Of a DNA stretch of 64,000 bases, positions 19,337 through 27,537 are shown one piece after another. The notes under the pieces were generated by a model. It was not told where the DNA came from and did no database searches. It saw only the letters and a list, made by a program, of their open reading frames with translations. The stretch is from assembly GCF_017357225.1 (NCBI RefSeq), contig NZ_CP071606.1, forward strand, positions 62,001 to 126,000, written 5' to 3'. Positions within the stretch are counted from its first letter, which is position 1. Each line of letters starts with the position of its first letter. Source of the DNA: Rhizobium binae. Lineage in GTDB: Bacteria > Pseudomonadota > Alphaproteobacteria > Rhizobiales > Rhizobiaceae. The position numbers and the translations under genes are program-made.

Positions 19337-20281
19337 TCAACCGCCGGGTTTCATGCCGATGAGAAGACTGACGACGCGGATAACAATGGGAACGAGAACG
19401 ATGATGAGGCTTACCGGAAAAAGGAACGCGCCGAGCGGCAGCAGCATCTTGACCGGCAGGGCGTTTGCCTTTTCCTCTGCGCGCACAATGCGCAGGTCGC
19501 GCATTTCCTTGCTGTAGACCCGCAGCGTCTGCGTTACGCTGGTTCCAAGCTCCTCCGATTGGCGGAACAGAACGGAAAGGGCCCGGGCCTCGTCGATCCG
19601 CAGGCGGGTGGCAAGGTTCGCGAGCGCCTCGCGCAATCGCCGGCCGCCCCGCACTTCCAGCATCATGATCGACAGATGCAGGCCGAAGTCCTGCTGCTTG
19701 TCGACGAATTCCCGGGCAACCCGATTCGCCGCTGCCTCGATGCTCATCCCCGCGTCGAGGCAGACGATCAGCATATCCATGAAATCGGGAAAGAGGCGGC
19801 GGTATTCCCGCTCCTTGGCGGCGCCACGCCGGTCGATATAGATATTGACCAGAATGAAGGTTACGCCCGCAGCAAACATGGCAACGATCAGAGTCGCCAT
19901 CTGCGACATGTTCGGCGCGACACGGTTTAAGGCCCAGACCGCCGCGACGAGCACGCTGATACAGATCACCGCGCGAACCACCTGGAAGGTGGTCACGGCG
20001 CCGGCCGCGAAATAGCCCGCTCGAATCAGCCGGTTCTGGGTGGAATTCACATTCGTGTCACGTCGGGTAATCTCGAAATAGCGACGGATCAGGCGGTTTT
20101 CCGCCTCGCCGAGATCGGCAATCGTGGTATCGCCAAGGTGGAATTCCTCGCCGGCCGCCGCCGAACTCTTCGATACCCGAACCGAGACTTCGCGCTGTCG
20201 AAAAAACAATTCCGAGGCTGCTGCCGAAAAGATCAGCACTGCAAAGAAGACGATGAGGTAGATTGCATACTCACTCGACAT
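19337..20281 (-). CDS. tadC: Tad pilus inner-membrane platform protein TadC
   Basis: This GspF/T2SSF-domain protein is 314 aa from ATG 20281 (MSSEYAIYLIVFF). It has an N-terminal transmembrane helix, a second TM region (VVRAVICISVLVAAVWALN ... LIVAMFAAGVTFILV) and the cytoplasmic T2SSF helices (FPDFMDMLIVCLDAGMSIEAAANRVA ... SVLFRQSEELGTSVTQTLRVYSKEMR). A closing TM pair follows (LFPVSLIIVLVPIVIRVVSLLIG). TadB and TadC form the platform on which CpaF acts. It begins 7 bases after tadB ends. Confidence 0.92.
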   Translation of the reverse strand: MSSEYAIYLIVFFAVLIFSAAASELFFRQREVSVRVSKSSAAAGEEFHLGDTTIADLGEAENRLIRRYFEITRRDTNVNSTQNRLIRAGYFAAGAVTTFQVVRAVICISVLVAAVWALNRVAPNMSQMATLIVAMFAAGVTFILVNIYIDRRGAAKEREYRRLFPDFMDMLIVCLDAGMSIEAAANRVAREFVDKQQDFGLHLSIMMLEVRGGRRLREALANLATRLRIDEARALSVLFRQSEELGTSVTQTLRVYSKEMRDLRIVRAEEKANALPVKMLLPLGAFLFPVSLIIVLVPIVIRVVSLLIGMKPGG

Positions 20282-20288
20282 GAACGCC

Positions 20289-21242
20289 TCAGTACTCGAA
20301 GTTGACCATCTTGTAGAGAATGACATTCCCGATCGCCATGACGGCCAGCAAAGCGCACACAACGGTGGTTCCGTGGCCGCTGTCCCAGACGGGATCGAAG
20401 TAGGTCGGCGACAATGCCTTGATCATCGCGTAGAGCAGAAACGGATAGACCGACATGAAGATCGCCGTGATGCGTCCTTCCGAGGAAATTGCCCTGACCT
20501 TTGCCCTGAGCATTGTCCGGTCTCGCAGAGTCTTCGAAAGGTTCTGCAGGATCTCCACCAGATTGCCGCCGGTTCCCGCCTGTACGCTCAGCGATATGGC
20601 AAGCAGGTTGAGATCCTCGACGCCGACCCGGTCGGCCAAGTTGACAAGGGCATCGTCCAGCGTCACGCCGTAGGTGAGTTCATCCGAGAGGAGGCCGAAC
20701 TCGGTGCCGATCGGATCAGGCATCTCACGTGCCACCAAGGAAATCGCCGCCGGCAGCGGGTGGCCGGCGGCCAGACTGCGAGTGGCGACATCGAGCGCTT
20801 CAGGTAGCTTCAGTTCGAATTTCTTCATGCGGCGCGCCCGGGCGCGCCAGACGACGAGCGCAGGGATGATGAGGCAGATCAGGAGAAAGATCGGCACTCT
20901 GAACAGATTGCTCGGCACAAGGAACTGAACGACCAGCCACGTCAAGAGTGCGCCCGCGATGGTGAAGAGAGCAAATCGCCTGGCATCGAACTTGATCCCC
21001 GACTGGGCGTAGAACTGCAGCAGCCGCTGCATCATGGGGATTTGCCGCCAGCTGCCAGCAGCACCGCGCTCCTTGAGCATGTCGCCATAGGTCTTGCGGT
21101 GATCATCGCTGACCTCGAGCAATCTCAGCCGATGGTTCACGGCGCGGTGGCGTTCGGATGTCTTGAAGTAGCCGCGCATGATCGCTTCGACGGCAACCAG
21201 CGCCGCGGTGAAAACGGCCGCGTAAAGCAGAGTGAGGGTCAT
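20289..21242 (-). CDS. tadB: Tad pilus inner-membrane platform protein TadB
   Basis: This 317-aa paralogue of TadC has the T2SSF domain (KLPEALDVATRSLAAGHPLPAAISLVA ... SLSVQAGTGGNLVEILQNLSKTLRDR). TM helices lie at the N-terminus, mid-protein (FALFTIAGALLTWLVVQFLV; VPIFLLICLIIPALVVW) and the C-terminus. Its ATG overlaps the stop of cpaF (ATGA), so ATPase and platform are translated together. Confidence 0.93.
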   Translation of the reverse strand: MTLTLLYAAVFTAALVAVEAIMRGYFKTSERHRAVNHRLRLLEVSDDHRKTYGDMLKERGAAGSWRQIPMMQRLLQFYAQSGIKFDARRFALFTIAGALLTWLVVQFLVPSNLFRVPIFLLICLIIPALVVWRARARRMKKFELKLPEALDVATRSLAAGHPLPAAISLVAREMPDPIGTEFGLLSDELTYGVTLDDALVNLADRVGVEDLNLLAISLSVQAGTGGNLVEILQNLSKTLRDRTMLRAKVRAISSEGRITAIFMSVYPFLLYAMIKALSPTYFDPVWDSGHGTTVVCALLAVMAIGNVILYKMVNFEY

Positions 21243-22687
21243 TGAACAGGCCCCGTTTGCAGCGGTTTACCGGGATCAAAAATCGCCACGGGGATCTCGA
21301 TCCCGAGCTCGGCAAATTCCTCGACGAAGCGCGGCCGAATGCCGGTGGCGCGGAATTCGCCATGGATCCGGCCGCCTTCATCTGTGCCGAGTTTCTTGAA
21401 TTTCATGATCTCCTGCATCTGCACGACTTCACCCTCCATGCCGGTGATCTCGGAGATCGAGACGACTTTGCGGCTGCCGTCGCTCAGGCGCTGGACCTGC
21501 ACGATGACGGTGATGGCGGACGAGATCTGCGAGCGAATGCTCAACTGCGACATCGGCATCCCGGCCATGCCGACCATCTGCTCAAGCCGGCCGACGGCGT
21601 CGCGGGGCGTGTTGGCGTGAATCGTCGTCATCGATCCCTCGTGACCGGTGTTCATCGCCTGCAGCATGTCGAACGCCTCATCGCCGCGGACTTCGCCGAC
21701 GATGATGCGGTCTGGCCGCATGCGCAGGGCGTTTTTCAAAAGTTCGCGTTGGCGGATCTCGTTGCGTCCGTCGAGCGTTGGCGGTCGGGTTTCCAAACGT
21801 CCGACATGTGGCTGCTGCAGTTGAAGTTCGGCCGCATCTTCGATGGTGATCAGGCGCTCCTTTGGAGAAATCTGCGACGAGAGAGCGTTGAGCAAGGTGG
21901 TCTTGCCAGAACCGGTGCCGCCTGAAATCACCATCGACACCTTGCCCTTGACCGCGGCGCTGAGAAGGATGCGCATCGCGTCGGCCATGGCGCCGTATTG
22001 CACGAGGCGCTCCAATGTCAGTGGCTTGCGGGTGAATTTGCGAATGGAAACGAGCGGTCCGTCGACCGAGATCGGCCTGATGGCGACGTTGACACGTGAG
22101 CCATCCTTGAGGCGGGCGTCAACCATCGGCGTCGATTCGTCGACGCGGCGGCCAACCGCCGAGACGATCTTGTTGATCACCCGAAGCAGATGGTCCTCGT
22201 CTTTGAACCGCACGGCCGTGCTCTCGAGCTTGCCGTTCCGCTCGACATAGACGCTGTTGTAGCCGTTGATCAGAATATCCGCGATGGTGTCGTCGGCCAG
22301 CAGCGGCTCGACCGGTCCGAGCCCCAGCATTTCGTCGGTGATGTCGCGGATCAGATCATTGATTTCCTTGGCATTCAGCGGAAAGTTGTTATTCCGGATA
22401 TAATCCTTGACCAATGGCCGGATTTCCGTGGCGATCTCCTCGTTGTCGAGCGTGTCGAGGATCCCGAGGTTGATGCGATCGAGCAGGTAGCGGTGCAAAT
22501 TGACCCGCTCGGAAACCAGGTCCGGCCCGAGCGAAGCGTCATCGACACCTGCCGCGGCGCTATCAGGAGCCGGTTGGGCAGGCATGTTCTGAGCAGCGCC
22601 GACCAGAGACAGCTCGGCCGCCTCCTGAGGTTTCGGGCTTTCAGGCTCCTGCTGCTTATAGAAACGCCCGATGATGCCGTTCGCCAT
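21239..22687 (-). CDS. cpaF: Tad pilus assembly ATPase CpaF/TadA
   Basis: This type II/IV secretion ATPase powers Flp pilus extrusion. With ATG 22687 ([13 protein letters not shown]) it is 482 aa. It shows the N-terminal helical domain, Walker A GGTGSGKT at about 256-263, the Asp box ([12 protein letters not shown]) and Walker B ([36 protein letters not shown]) including the His box. The upstream 3-codon extension (MGS) has no support. It lies 16 bases downstream of the L,D-transpeptidase gene. Confidence 0.95.
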   Translation of the reverse strand: MANGIIGRFYKQQEPESPKPQEAAELSLVGAAQNMPAQPAPDSAAAGVDDASLGPDLVSERVNLHRYLLDRINLGILDTLDNEEIATEIRPLVKDYIRNNNFPLNAKEINDLIRDITDEMLGLGPVEPLLADDTIADILINGYNSVYVERNGKLESTAVRFKDEDHLLRVINKIVSAVGRRVDESTPMVDARLKDGSRVNVAIRPISVDGPLVSIRKFTRKPLTLERLVQYGAMADAMRILLSAAVKGKVSMVISGGTGSGKTTLLNALSSQISPKERLITIEDAAELQLQQPHVGRLETRPPTLDGRNEIRQRELLKNALRMRPDRIIVGEVRGDEAFDMLQAMNTGHEGSMTTIHANTPRDAVGRLEQMVGMAGMPMSQLSIRSQISSAITVIVQVQRLSDGSRKVVSISEITGMEGEVVQMQEIMKFKKLGTDEGGRIHGEFRATGIRPRFVEEFAELGIEIPVAIFDPGKPLQTGPVQ

Positions 22688-22703
22688 GCTTCCCACCCCT
22701 GAA

Positions 22704-23276
22704 CTATTTTACAATGACCGTGGAGCCGACCTTCACCCTCTCGTAGAGATCGATGACGTCGGCATTGCTCATGCGAAAACAGCCCGACGACGCGAACCCC
22801 CCGACCGTCGACTGCTCGTTCGTTCCATGAATGCGGTACAGCGTGTCGGCCCCGCCCTTGTAGAGATAGATTCCGCGCGCCCCCAAAGGATTGAGCGGCC
22901 CGGCAGGCACCAGATCCGGAAGTCCGGCGGCGCGTGCCTTCATCTCGGCAGGCGGGCGCCAGTCAGGCCACTCAGCCTTGCGTCCAACCTTGACTGTACC
23001 GCTCCAGCGAAAGCCGTCGCGTCCGACGCCGATCTTGTAGCGGATCGCGCGTCCCTGGGAGATGACGAGATCCAGCGTACGGTTCGCGGTGACGATGACG
23101 ATTGTTCCGGGCGCGTAGTTCTGTTCGATCGTCACTACGGCGCTTGTCGTCGGCCCAAGGCTTCGTGGGACAAGCGCGGCTGCCGCGGCATCCCCGGCGG
23201 CGGCCAAAATTGCCAAAACCACAAGGCTGACATAGGCGGGGCAGGACCTTATGCGTCCACTGTCGATCGCCTTCAT
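22704..23276 (-). CDS. L,D-transpeptidase (YkuD domain) embedded in the Tad operon
   Basis: This 190-aa exported protein has a signal sequence (VSLVVLAILAAAGDAAAAA) and a YkuD domain. The His-Gly and catalytic Cys motifs are intact (RIHGTNEQSTVG then ASSGCFRMSNADVIDLYERV). Such enzymes form 3-3 peptidoglycan cross-links or anchor proteins to the wall. Its ATG overlaps the cpaE stop (ATGA) and cpaF follows, so it is an integral operon member. This suggests local wall remodelling or anchoring for pilus passage. Confidence 0.9.
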   Translation of the reverse strand: MKAIDSGRIRSCPAYVSLVVLAILAAAGDAAAAALVPRSLGPTTSAVVTIEQNYAPGTIVIVTANRTLDLVISQGRAIRYKIGVGRDGFRWSGTVKVGRKAEWPDWRPPAEMKARAAGLPDLVPAGPLNPLGARGIYLYKGGADTLYRIHGTNEQSTVGGFASSGCFRMSNADVIDLYERVKVGSTVIVK

Positions 23277-24415
23277 CGCACCAGTGCTCCGAGTTTGCCG
23301 ACTGCGGCGCAGAAGCGCGCCCGGGAATTCACTTGAAATGGCAGCACGCCGCGGTTGGCCGCCTCGCTCAAGGTCTCCCAGTCATCCCCAATGACATGCG
23401 TCGGGATATCCTTGAATATCTTTTCCGTTTGTTGTCGGCGCACGCCGAGGCCGAAAAGCTTGGCGCGGTATTTGTTGATGACGATGAATATCTGATCCGT
23501 ACTGCCTCGCAGCCGCACCAGATTGGCAAACAAATCCTTGGCTTGAGAAAGCGCGGGAACCGTCATTTCGGTGACGATGCAGATGCTGTTGACCGAAGTG
23601 AGCACATCGTATTTCCACGGCGTCTCATAATAGGGAATGTCGATGATCGTGTGGTCGCTCTCGAAGGCGGCGACGTCGAGCATCCGCAGCACGAGCTCGC
23701 CGCCCTTCGGGGCCAGAAGGACGGATGGCTGCTTGAAGGACAGCAGTGAAAAGCCTCCTGAATGACGCTTTTTGACCAGATCGATGAATTCCAGATCGAC
23801 CCGGGAAGGATTGGCGATGACCGGCTTCAAATCGTAATCGTTGACAAGGTTGAGATAATAGCCAAGTGTCCCAGCGCAGAAATCCGTGTCGAACAGGTCA
23901 ACCCGCGGCTTGGAATTCTTGCTCGGTTGGGCCAGCACATGCGCAAGCGATGAGGCGATCATGCTGGCGCCGGCGCCACCGACGGCCGAGACCACGGCAT
24001 GCACCCGGCTGTCGCTGGCCCCAGTGCCTGGCGCATGGGTCGAAATCATGTCGATCAGGGCGCGGCGCTCGAGCGGCTTCTTCAGCCAGTCATTGCCGTT
24101 CAGGCGGAAGAGCAGCCGCAGCATGTCGTCCGGCAGATCTTCGGAAACGACGACGAGGGGGATATCCCGGTAGCTGGCGCGAAACGTGAAGAGCTCCGGA
24201 CGCTGCAGCGACTCGCCCCTGTCCACGTCGAGAACGATCAAGTCGAACTGCGTCGGATCGAACCTGCCCTTTTCACCGAGCGCCTTCAGTGCCAGATGGC
24301 GGACATCGTAACGCGAAAGCGACCCGAACGTATCGAGCATGAAGCTCGCTGCAGCCGCGTCGTCGGAGAGGACCAGGATCTTGGTGGATGCGGCAATGTT
24401 CATGTGCGCTGTCAT
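23273..24415 (-). CDS. cpaE: Tad pilus localisation protein CpaE/TadZ
   Basis: This 380-aa protein has an N-terminal receiver-like domain (ILVLSDDAAAASFMLDTF, LIVLDVDRGESLQ) and a C-terminal ParA/MinD-like domain. The deviant Walker A reads SAVGGAGASMIASSLA and has lost both lysines of KGGxGKT. Later elements (DLFDTDFCAGTLGYYLN; HTIIDIPYY; VINKY) are kept. CpaE-type proteins place the pilus machinery at the pole. A downstream Met at 24403 is an alternative start. Confidence 0.9.
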   Translation of the reverse strand: MTAHMNIAASTKILVLSDDAAAASFMLDTFGSLSRYDVRHLALKALGEKGRFDPTQFDLIVLDVDRGESLQRPELFTFRASYRDIPLVVVSEDLPDDMLRLLFRLNGNDWLKKPLERRALIDMISTHAPGTGASDSRVHAVVSAVGGAGASMIASSLAHVLAQPSKNSKPRVDLFDTDFCAGTLGYYLNLVNDYDLKPVIANPSRVDLEFIDLVKKRHSGGFSLLSFKQPSVLLAPKGGELVLRMLDVAAFESDHTIIDIPYYETPWKYDVLTSVNSICIVTEMTVPALSQAKDLFANLVRLRGSTDQIFIVINKYRAKLFGLGVRRQQTEKIFKDIPTHVIGDDWETLSEAANRGVLPFQVNSRARFCAAVGKLGALVR

Positions 24416-24443
24416 TTCGCCTTCCTACGCGTGATAAAAGGAG

Positions 24444-25067
24444 TCAGCAGGTTGAGCAGGTCTTTAGATCTTCCGTCGTGATCGTCACCGGATGGGCCGG
24501 GATGGTGATGTCGTTCAGTCCCAACAGTCCGCCGAGGATCGGTAGATCGAAGGTGATGTCGCGCACCTCCAGCCGCATCGTCAGCACAGGCCCGTCCGGC
24601 CGGCCCCAATAGCCGAGCCCCGATCGCTGGTAGGTGACCATCAGCTTATCCGGCGTGATGCGCCAATTCAGGTCGCAAATACCGGGGTGGGGGTCGGTTC
24701 CCACGTTGCAAACGCCGTCGCTTCCGAGCACGATCCGGTTCAATGCCGTCGTGCAGTTGGCAAGAGCCGGTCCGCAGGTCGAGGATATTGTTGCATCGTT
24801 CGGCGCCGCTTTGCCGTTATTGAGCGGATCGGCAGCTTCGATCGGGAAAACGGCATTGAAATTGGTCGTCAACGGATCGGATACGGCCGCCAAACGAGCA
24901 CCATATTGCAGTGCCTTGACCGTCTGATTCCACTGCGACATGGCATAGCCGAACTCGATGAAGGCGGCGAAGACCAGCATGACGATTGGAAAGGTCAGCA
25001 GGGCTTCGACAAGGCTGACACCATCGCTATCCTGCCAGAATGTCTTGATTGCCCTAGAGGTCACCAT
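24444..25067 (-). CDS. tadE: TadE-like minor pseudopilin (207 aa)
   Basis: The N-terminus has a short basic leader and a TadE hydrophobic segment (DSDGVSLVEALLTFPIVMLVFAAFIEFGYAM). It contains the G/V cleavage-like site and the Glu typical of prepilin-peptidase substrates. The periplasmic part has paired cysteines (CGPALANCT; CNVGTDPHPGICD; a CSTC tail). It overlaps the preceding TadE-like gene by 7 bases. It is a minor pilin-like component that probably primes or modifies assembly. Confidence 0.85.
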   Translation of the reverse strand: MVTSRAIKTFWQDSDGVSLVEALLTFPIVMLVFAAFIEFGYAMSQWNQTVKALQYGARLAAVSDPLTTNFNAVFPIEAADPLNNGKAAPNDATISSTCGPALANCTTALNRIVLGSDGVCNVGTDPHPGICDLNWRITPDKLMVTYQRSGLGYWGRPDGPVLTMRLEVRDITFDLPILGGLLGLNDITIPAHPVTITTEDLKTCSTC

Positions 25068-25540
25068 CCGATGTATCTCTCTTCATGGGAGGAACTGATG
25101 GTGATGGCATCGATCCCGAGAAAGCCGAACACCGGCGAGCTCTTGTAGAGATGAGCAGTGGAAATGGTGATGTTGCCATCCGCATCGGGGGCCGTGATGG
25201 TGATGTCGGAAGGGTCTTTCCAGTCCGGGACGCGGGGTTCAGCGTCTGCCGCGGGTGTCTGCGTTCCGTAAAAGGCGATCGTCTTCGCCGTCGCCTGATT
25301 GCATGTCGGCACATAGGTTCCCGACGCCGGCCGGCAGCGCGAGAGGTAACGCCCGGCATCGCGCAAGCCTGCGTCGATCTGCATGCGCTGCCAGAAAATG
25401 CTGCCAAACTCCAGTATCCCTGCGGCAAAGAGCGTCACGAAGGGGATCGCGAGCAGCGCTTCGGCAAGCACTGCGCCTTCCTCCCGCCGCCAGAAGCCGA
25501 GGCAAAGCCAGTTCCGGATCAAATTGCGCAGCGCCATCAT
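25061..25540 (-). CDS. TadE/TadF-like minor pseudopilin (159 aa)
   Basis: It carries a TadE domain (REEGAVLAEALLAIPFVTLFAAGILEFGSIFWQR) with the conserved Glu after the cleavage-like Gly-Ala site. A short periplasmic domain follows. It starts at 25540, overlapping the end of the TadG-like gene, and its end overlaps the second TadE-like gene. The three pseudopilin-like proteins are thus translated as a coupled set. Confidence 0.83.
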   Translation of the reverse strand: MMALRNLIRNWLCLGFWRREEGAVLAEALLAIPFVTLFAAGILEFGSIFWQRMQIDAGLRDAGRYLSRCRPASGTYVPTCNQATAKTIAFYGTQTPAADAEPRVPDWKDPSDITITAPDADGNITISTAHLYKSSPVFGFLGIDAITISSSHEERYIGW

Positions 25541-27141
25541 CTGACCAGCTCCGCTTCTTCCCGCAGGAATTCGTCCAGCGTACCCCGGCCACCTTTGCCG
25601 GTGATATCGATCATCTCCAGTGAAAGATATCGCTCACCGGCATCCTTTATCGCCGGCTTGGTCAGGAACATGCGGGCGAAGGCCACGGCGCGCGTGGCCT
25701 TGTGGCCGTTCAGATGGCCGACCGAGGCTTCGTAGCCGCAGTTGACGATGGCCGAGAAGATCTCGCGGCGGTCACCAAATTCGGCCGCCGTATAGTTCGA
25801 AAGATCCGGGCCGGTATAGCACTGGCCACCCGTTGCCGGTGTTCCGGTCTCACCATTCGCCGAGGCGTGGCTGATGAGAGACGGGTTTGCAAGCTCGTAG
25901 CGATAAACATCGTAAGCGGAGGGTTGGCTCGGTGCTCCCGTCGCCTGCGGCGGATAACTGGAGTAGTTGCTGAGGACCGTGCTCGCCGAGGGCGCAGCCG
26001 TTCCCTGCGCGACATTCCAATAGGTCGCGTAATTCCAATTGTTGCCGCTGCTGATCTTGCCGCCGGCAAGCGAGGTCATCGCCGCTCCGTAGCCTAGCGG
26101 CAAAGCCTTGGTGGTATCGCCGACAACGGATCCGACCATGACTGGATCATAGGTATCGCAGGCCTTCTTTCCCTTGCCGGTGATTGTCTGAGCCGCGCGC
26201 ACGTTTTGGGCAGGCCGGTAACGATAATCTCCGTTCGCCTTGTTGAACGATGATGAGTAAAAGCCGAAGCGTGTATTCACGCCGTCCTCGACGGGCCCCG
26301 CCTTTGCGCCGGTCTCCGTATCGAGGCTGTCCTGGGTGTAGCAGGTACCGGGATTGCCGGTCGCAAGAGCCTCCGCCAGCACCGATGCACCATTGCCCAA
26401 GGGGGTCCGGAGGAAGCCGAAATTGCCGGGACCGGGATTCGACGCTGCGGTGCTGTGAAGCTCGATCTGTCGCCCGTAGAGATTGCCGGCCGCAAAATTG
26501 GTGTGCAAGGCCGTCGCTGCGACTTCGCTGGCGCTTTCGCTTGTGTTTCCTGCTGGCTCGAATGGATTGCAGATAAAGATCGGTGTCACGTCGCAGGCGC
26601 TGGCATGATAGACTGCCACGGCGTCGGCAGCGATGTTGATCGTATCGCGGGTGAATCCGACCGGGATCGGAAAGATCGTCTGCATCGCCTGCGGCTTGGC
26701 GATGACCCAGGCATAGGAAGCTTCGCTGGCCACTGTCGTTTCCATCGACGATGGGATGGGCGTATCGTCGTTGGCTGGGATGTTTTTCAGAAAGAGCACG
26801 GTAACAGTGCTCCCGGCATCGTTTCCAGCGTCATAGGCCACTGATATATGCGAGCCGAGCGACATGCCGGTCCCGCCCCCGGAAAAAGCCGCGCTGTTGG
26901 CGATTTTCTCGATCGCCGTCTGCGCCCTGGTAATGGCATCGTCACGGCCATCGAGTTCGCGGGCTCCGGCGAGCGCCATCGCATCGACGGCGTTCTGAAG
27001 ATCGGTATGCAGGTTGCTGCTGCGGCCGACATCGATGACCAGCAGCGAAAAGCCGAGAAGCATTGGCATGGCGACGAGCGTCAAGGCGATGACATAGCCG
27101 CGATGATCGTTCCAGAACCGTCTGACAACCCTGTTCAGCAT
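25537..27141 (-). CDS. tadG: TadG-like protein (large pseudopilin-related, 534 aa)
   Basis: The N-terminal Flp/TadG hydrophobic segment (DHRGYVIALTLVAMPMLLGFSLLVIDVGRSSNLHTDLQNAVDAMALAGAREL) is diagnostic of TadG. About 430 mostly periplasmic residues follow, with scattered Cys (CDVTPIFICNPFEP; GTCYTQDSLD; GQCYTGPDLSN). It is the first of three coupled pseudopilin genes. A role in anchoring the pilus in the envelope is inferred from the family. Confidence 0.85.
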   Translation of the reverse strand: MLNRVVRRFWNDHRGYVIALTLVAMPMLLGFSLLVIDVGRSSNLHTDLQNAVDAMALAGARELDGRDDAITRAQTAIEKIANSAAFSGGGTGMSLGSHISVAYDAGNDAGSTVTVLFLKNIPANDDTPIPSSMETTVASEASYAWVIAKPQAMQTIFPIPVGFTRDTINIAADAVAVYHASACDVTPIFICNPFEPAGNTSESASEVAATALHTNFAAGNLYGRQIELHSTAASNPGPGNFGFLRTPLGNGASVLAEALATGNPGTCYTQDSLDTETGAKAGPVEDGVNTRFGFYSSSFNKANGDYRYRPAQNVRAAQTITGKGKKACDTYDPVMVGSVVGDTTKALPLGYGAAMTSLAGGKISSGNNWNYATYWNVAQGTAAPSASTVLSNYSSYPPQATGAPSQPSAYDVYRYELANPSLISHASANGETGTPATGGQCYTGPDLSNYTAAEFGDRREIFSAIVNCGYEASVGHLNGHKATRAVAFARMFLTKPAIKDAGERYLSLEMIDITGKGGRGTLDEFLREEAELVR

Positions 27142-27231
27142 TGGCCCACCCCCATCACGGCGTTATCGCCGTGATGACCCCTTTTCTTGCATTTCCCCTC
27201 CGGCGCTGCCGCCGTTCATGCCTTTCGCCAG

Positions 27232-27537
27232 CTATTGCGTGGCGGATGCCCCGTTGGAAGCGCCATCCGCCCCCATGGCTGGCGAGGGCTGAACAACGCC
27301 CAACCCGCCGTTCTGATATTGCGTGACCGCCCTGCGGATCACCCTGCCGTCGCTTGCGATGTGAGTTCGCTGGGCTTCCGGCGGGAACGGATCCTGGATA
27401 TGGATGGCCTTGTTTGCTTCCACGGCATTGCCGGCCCCGAATGTGATCGTGTCGCGGTGGTTCATATAGTCGGCGCAGCCGGTTGCGAGGCCGGCGGCAG
27501 CAAAGACGAGAAGGATGCGCTTAACGTTTTGTAGCAA
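27232..27537 (-). CDS. cpaD: Short CpaD-like pilus lipoprotein
   Basis: This 101-aa protein has a lipobox (GLATGC, Cys about residue 21). A motif seen in rhizobial CpaD-like proteins follows (YMNHRDTITFGAGNAVEANKA), then a Pro/Gly-rich end. It is much shorter than Caulobacter CpaD (about twice this or more), so only the N-terminal conserved part is present. It overlaps the end of cpaC by 17 bases, in the usual cpaC-cpaD order. Confidence 0.8.
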   Translation of the reverse strand: MLQNVKRILLVFAAAGLATGCADYMNHRDTITFGAGNAVEANKAIHIQDPFPPEAQRTHIASDGRVIRRAVTQYQNGGLGVVQPSPAMGADGASNGASATQ

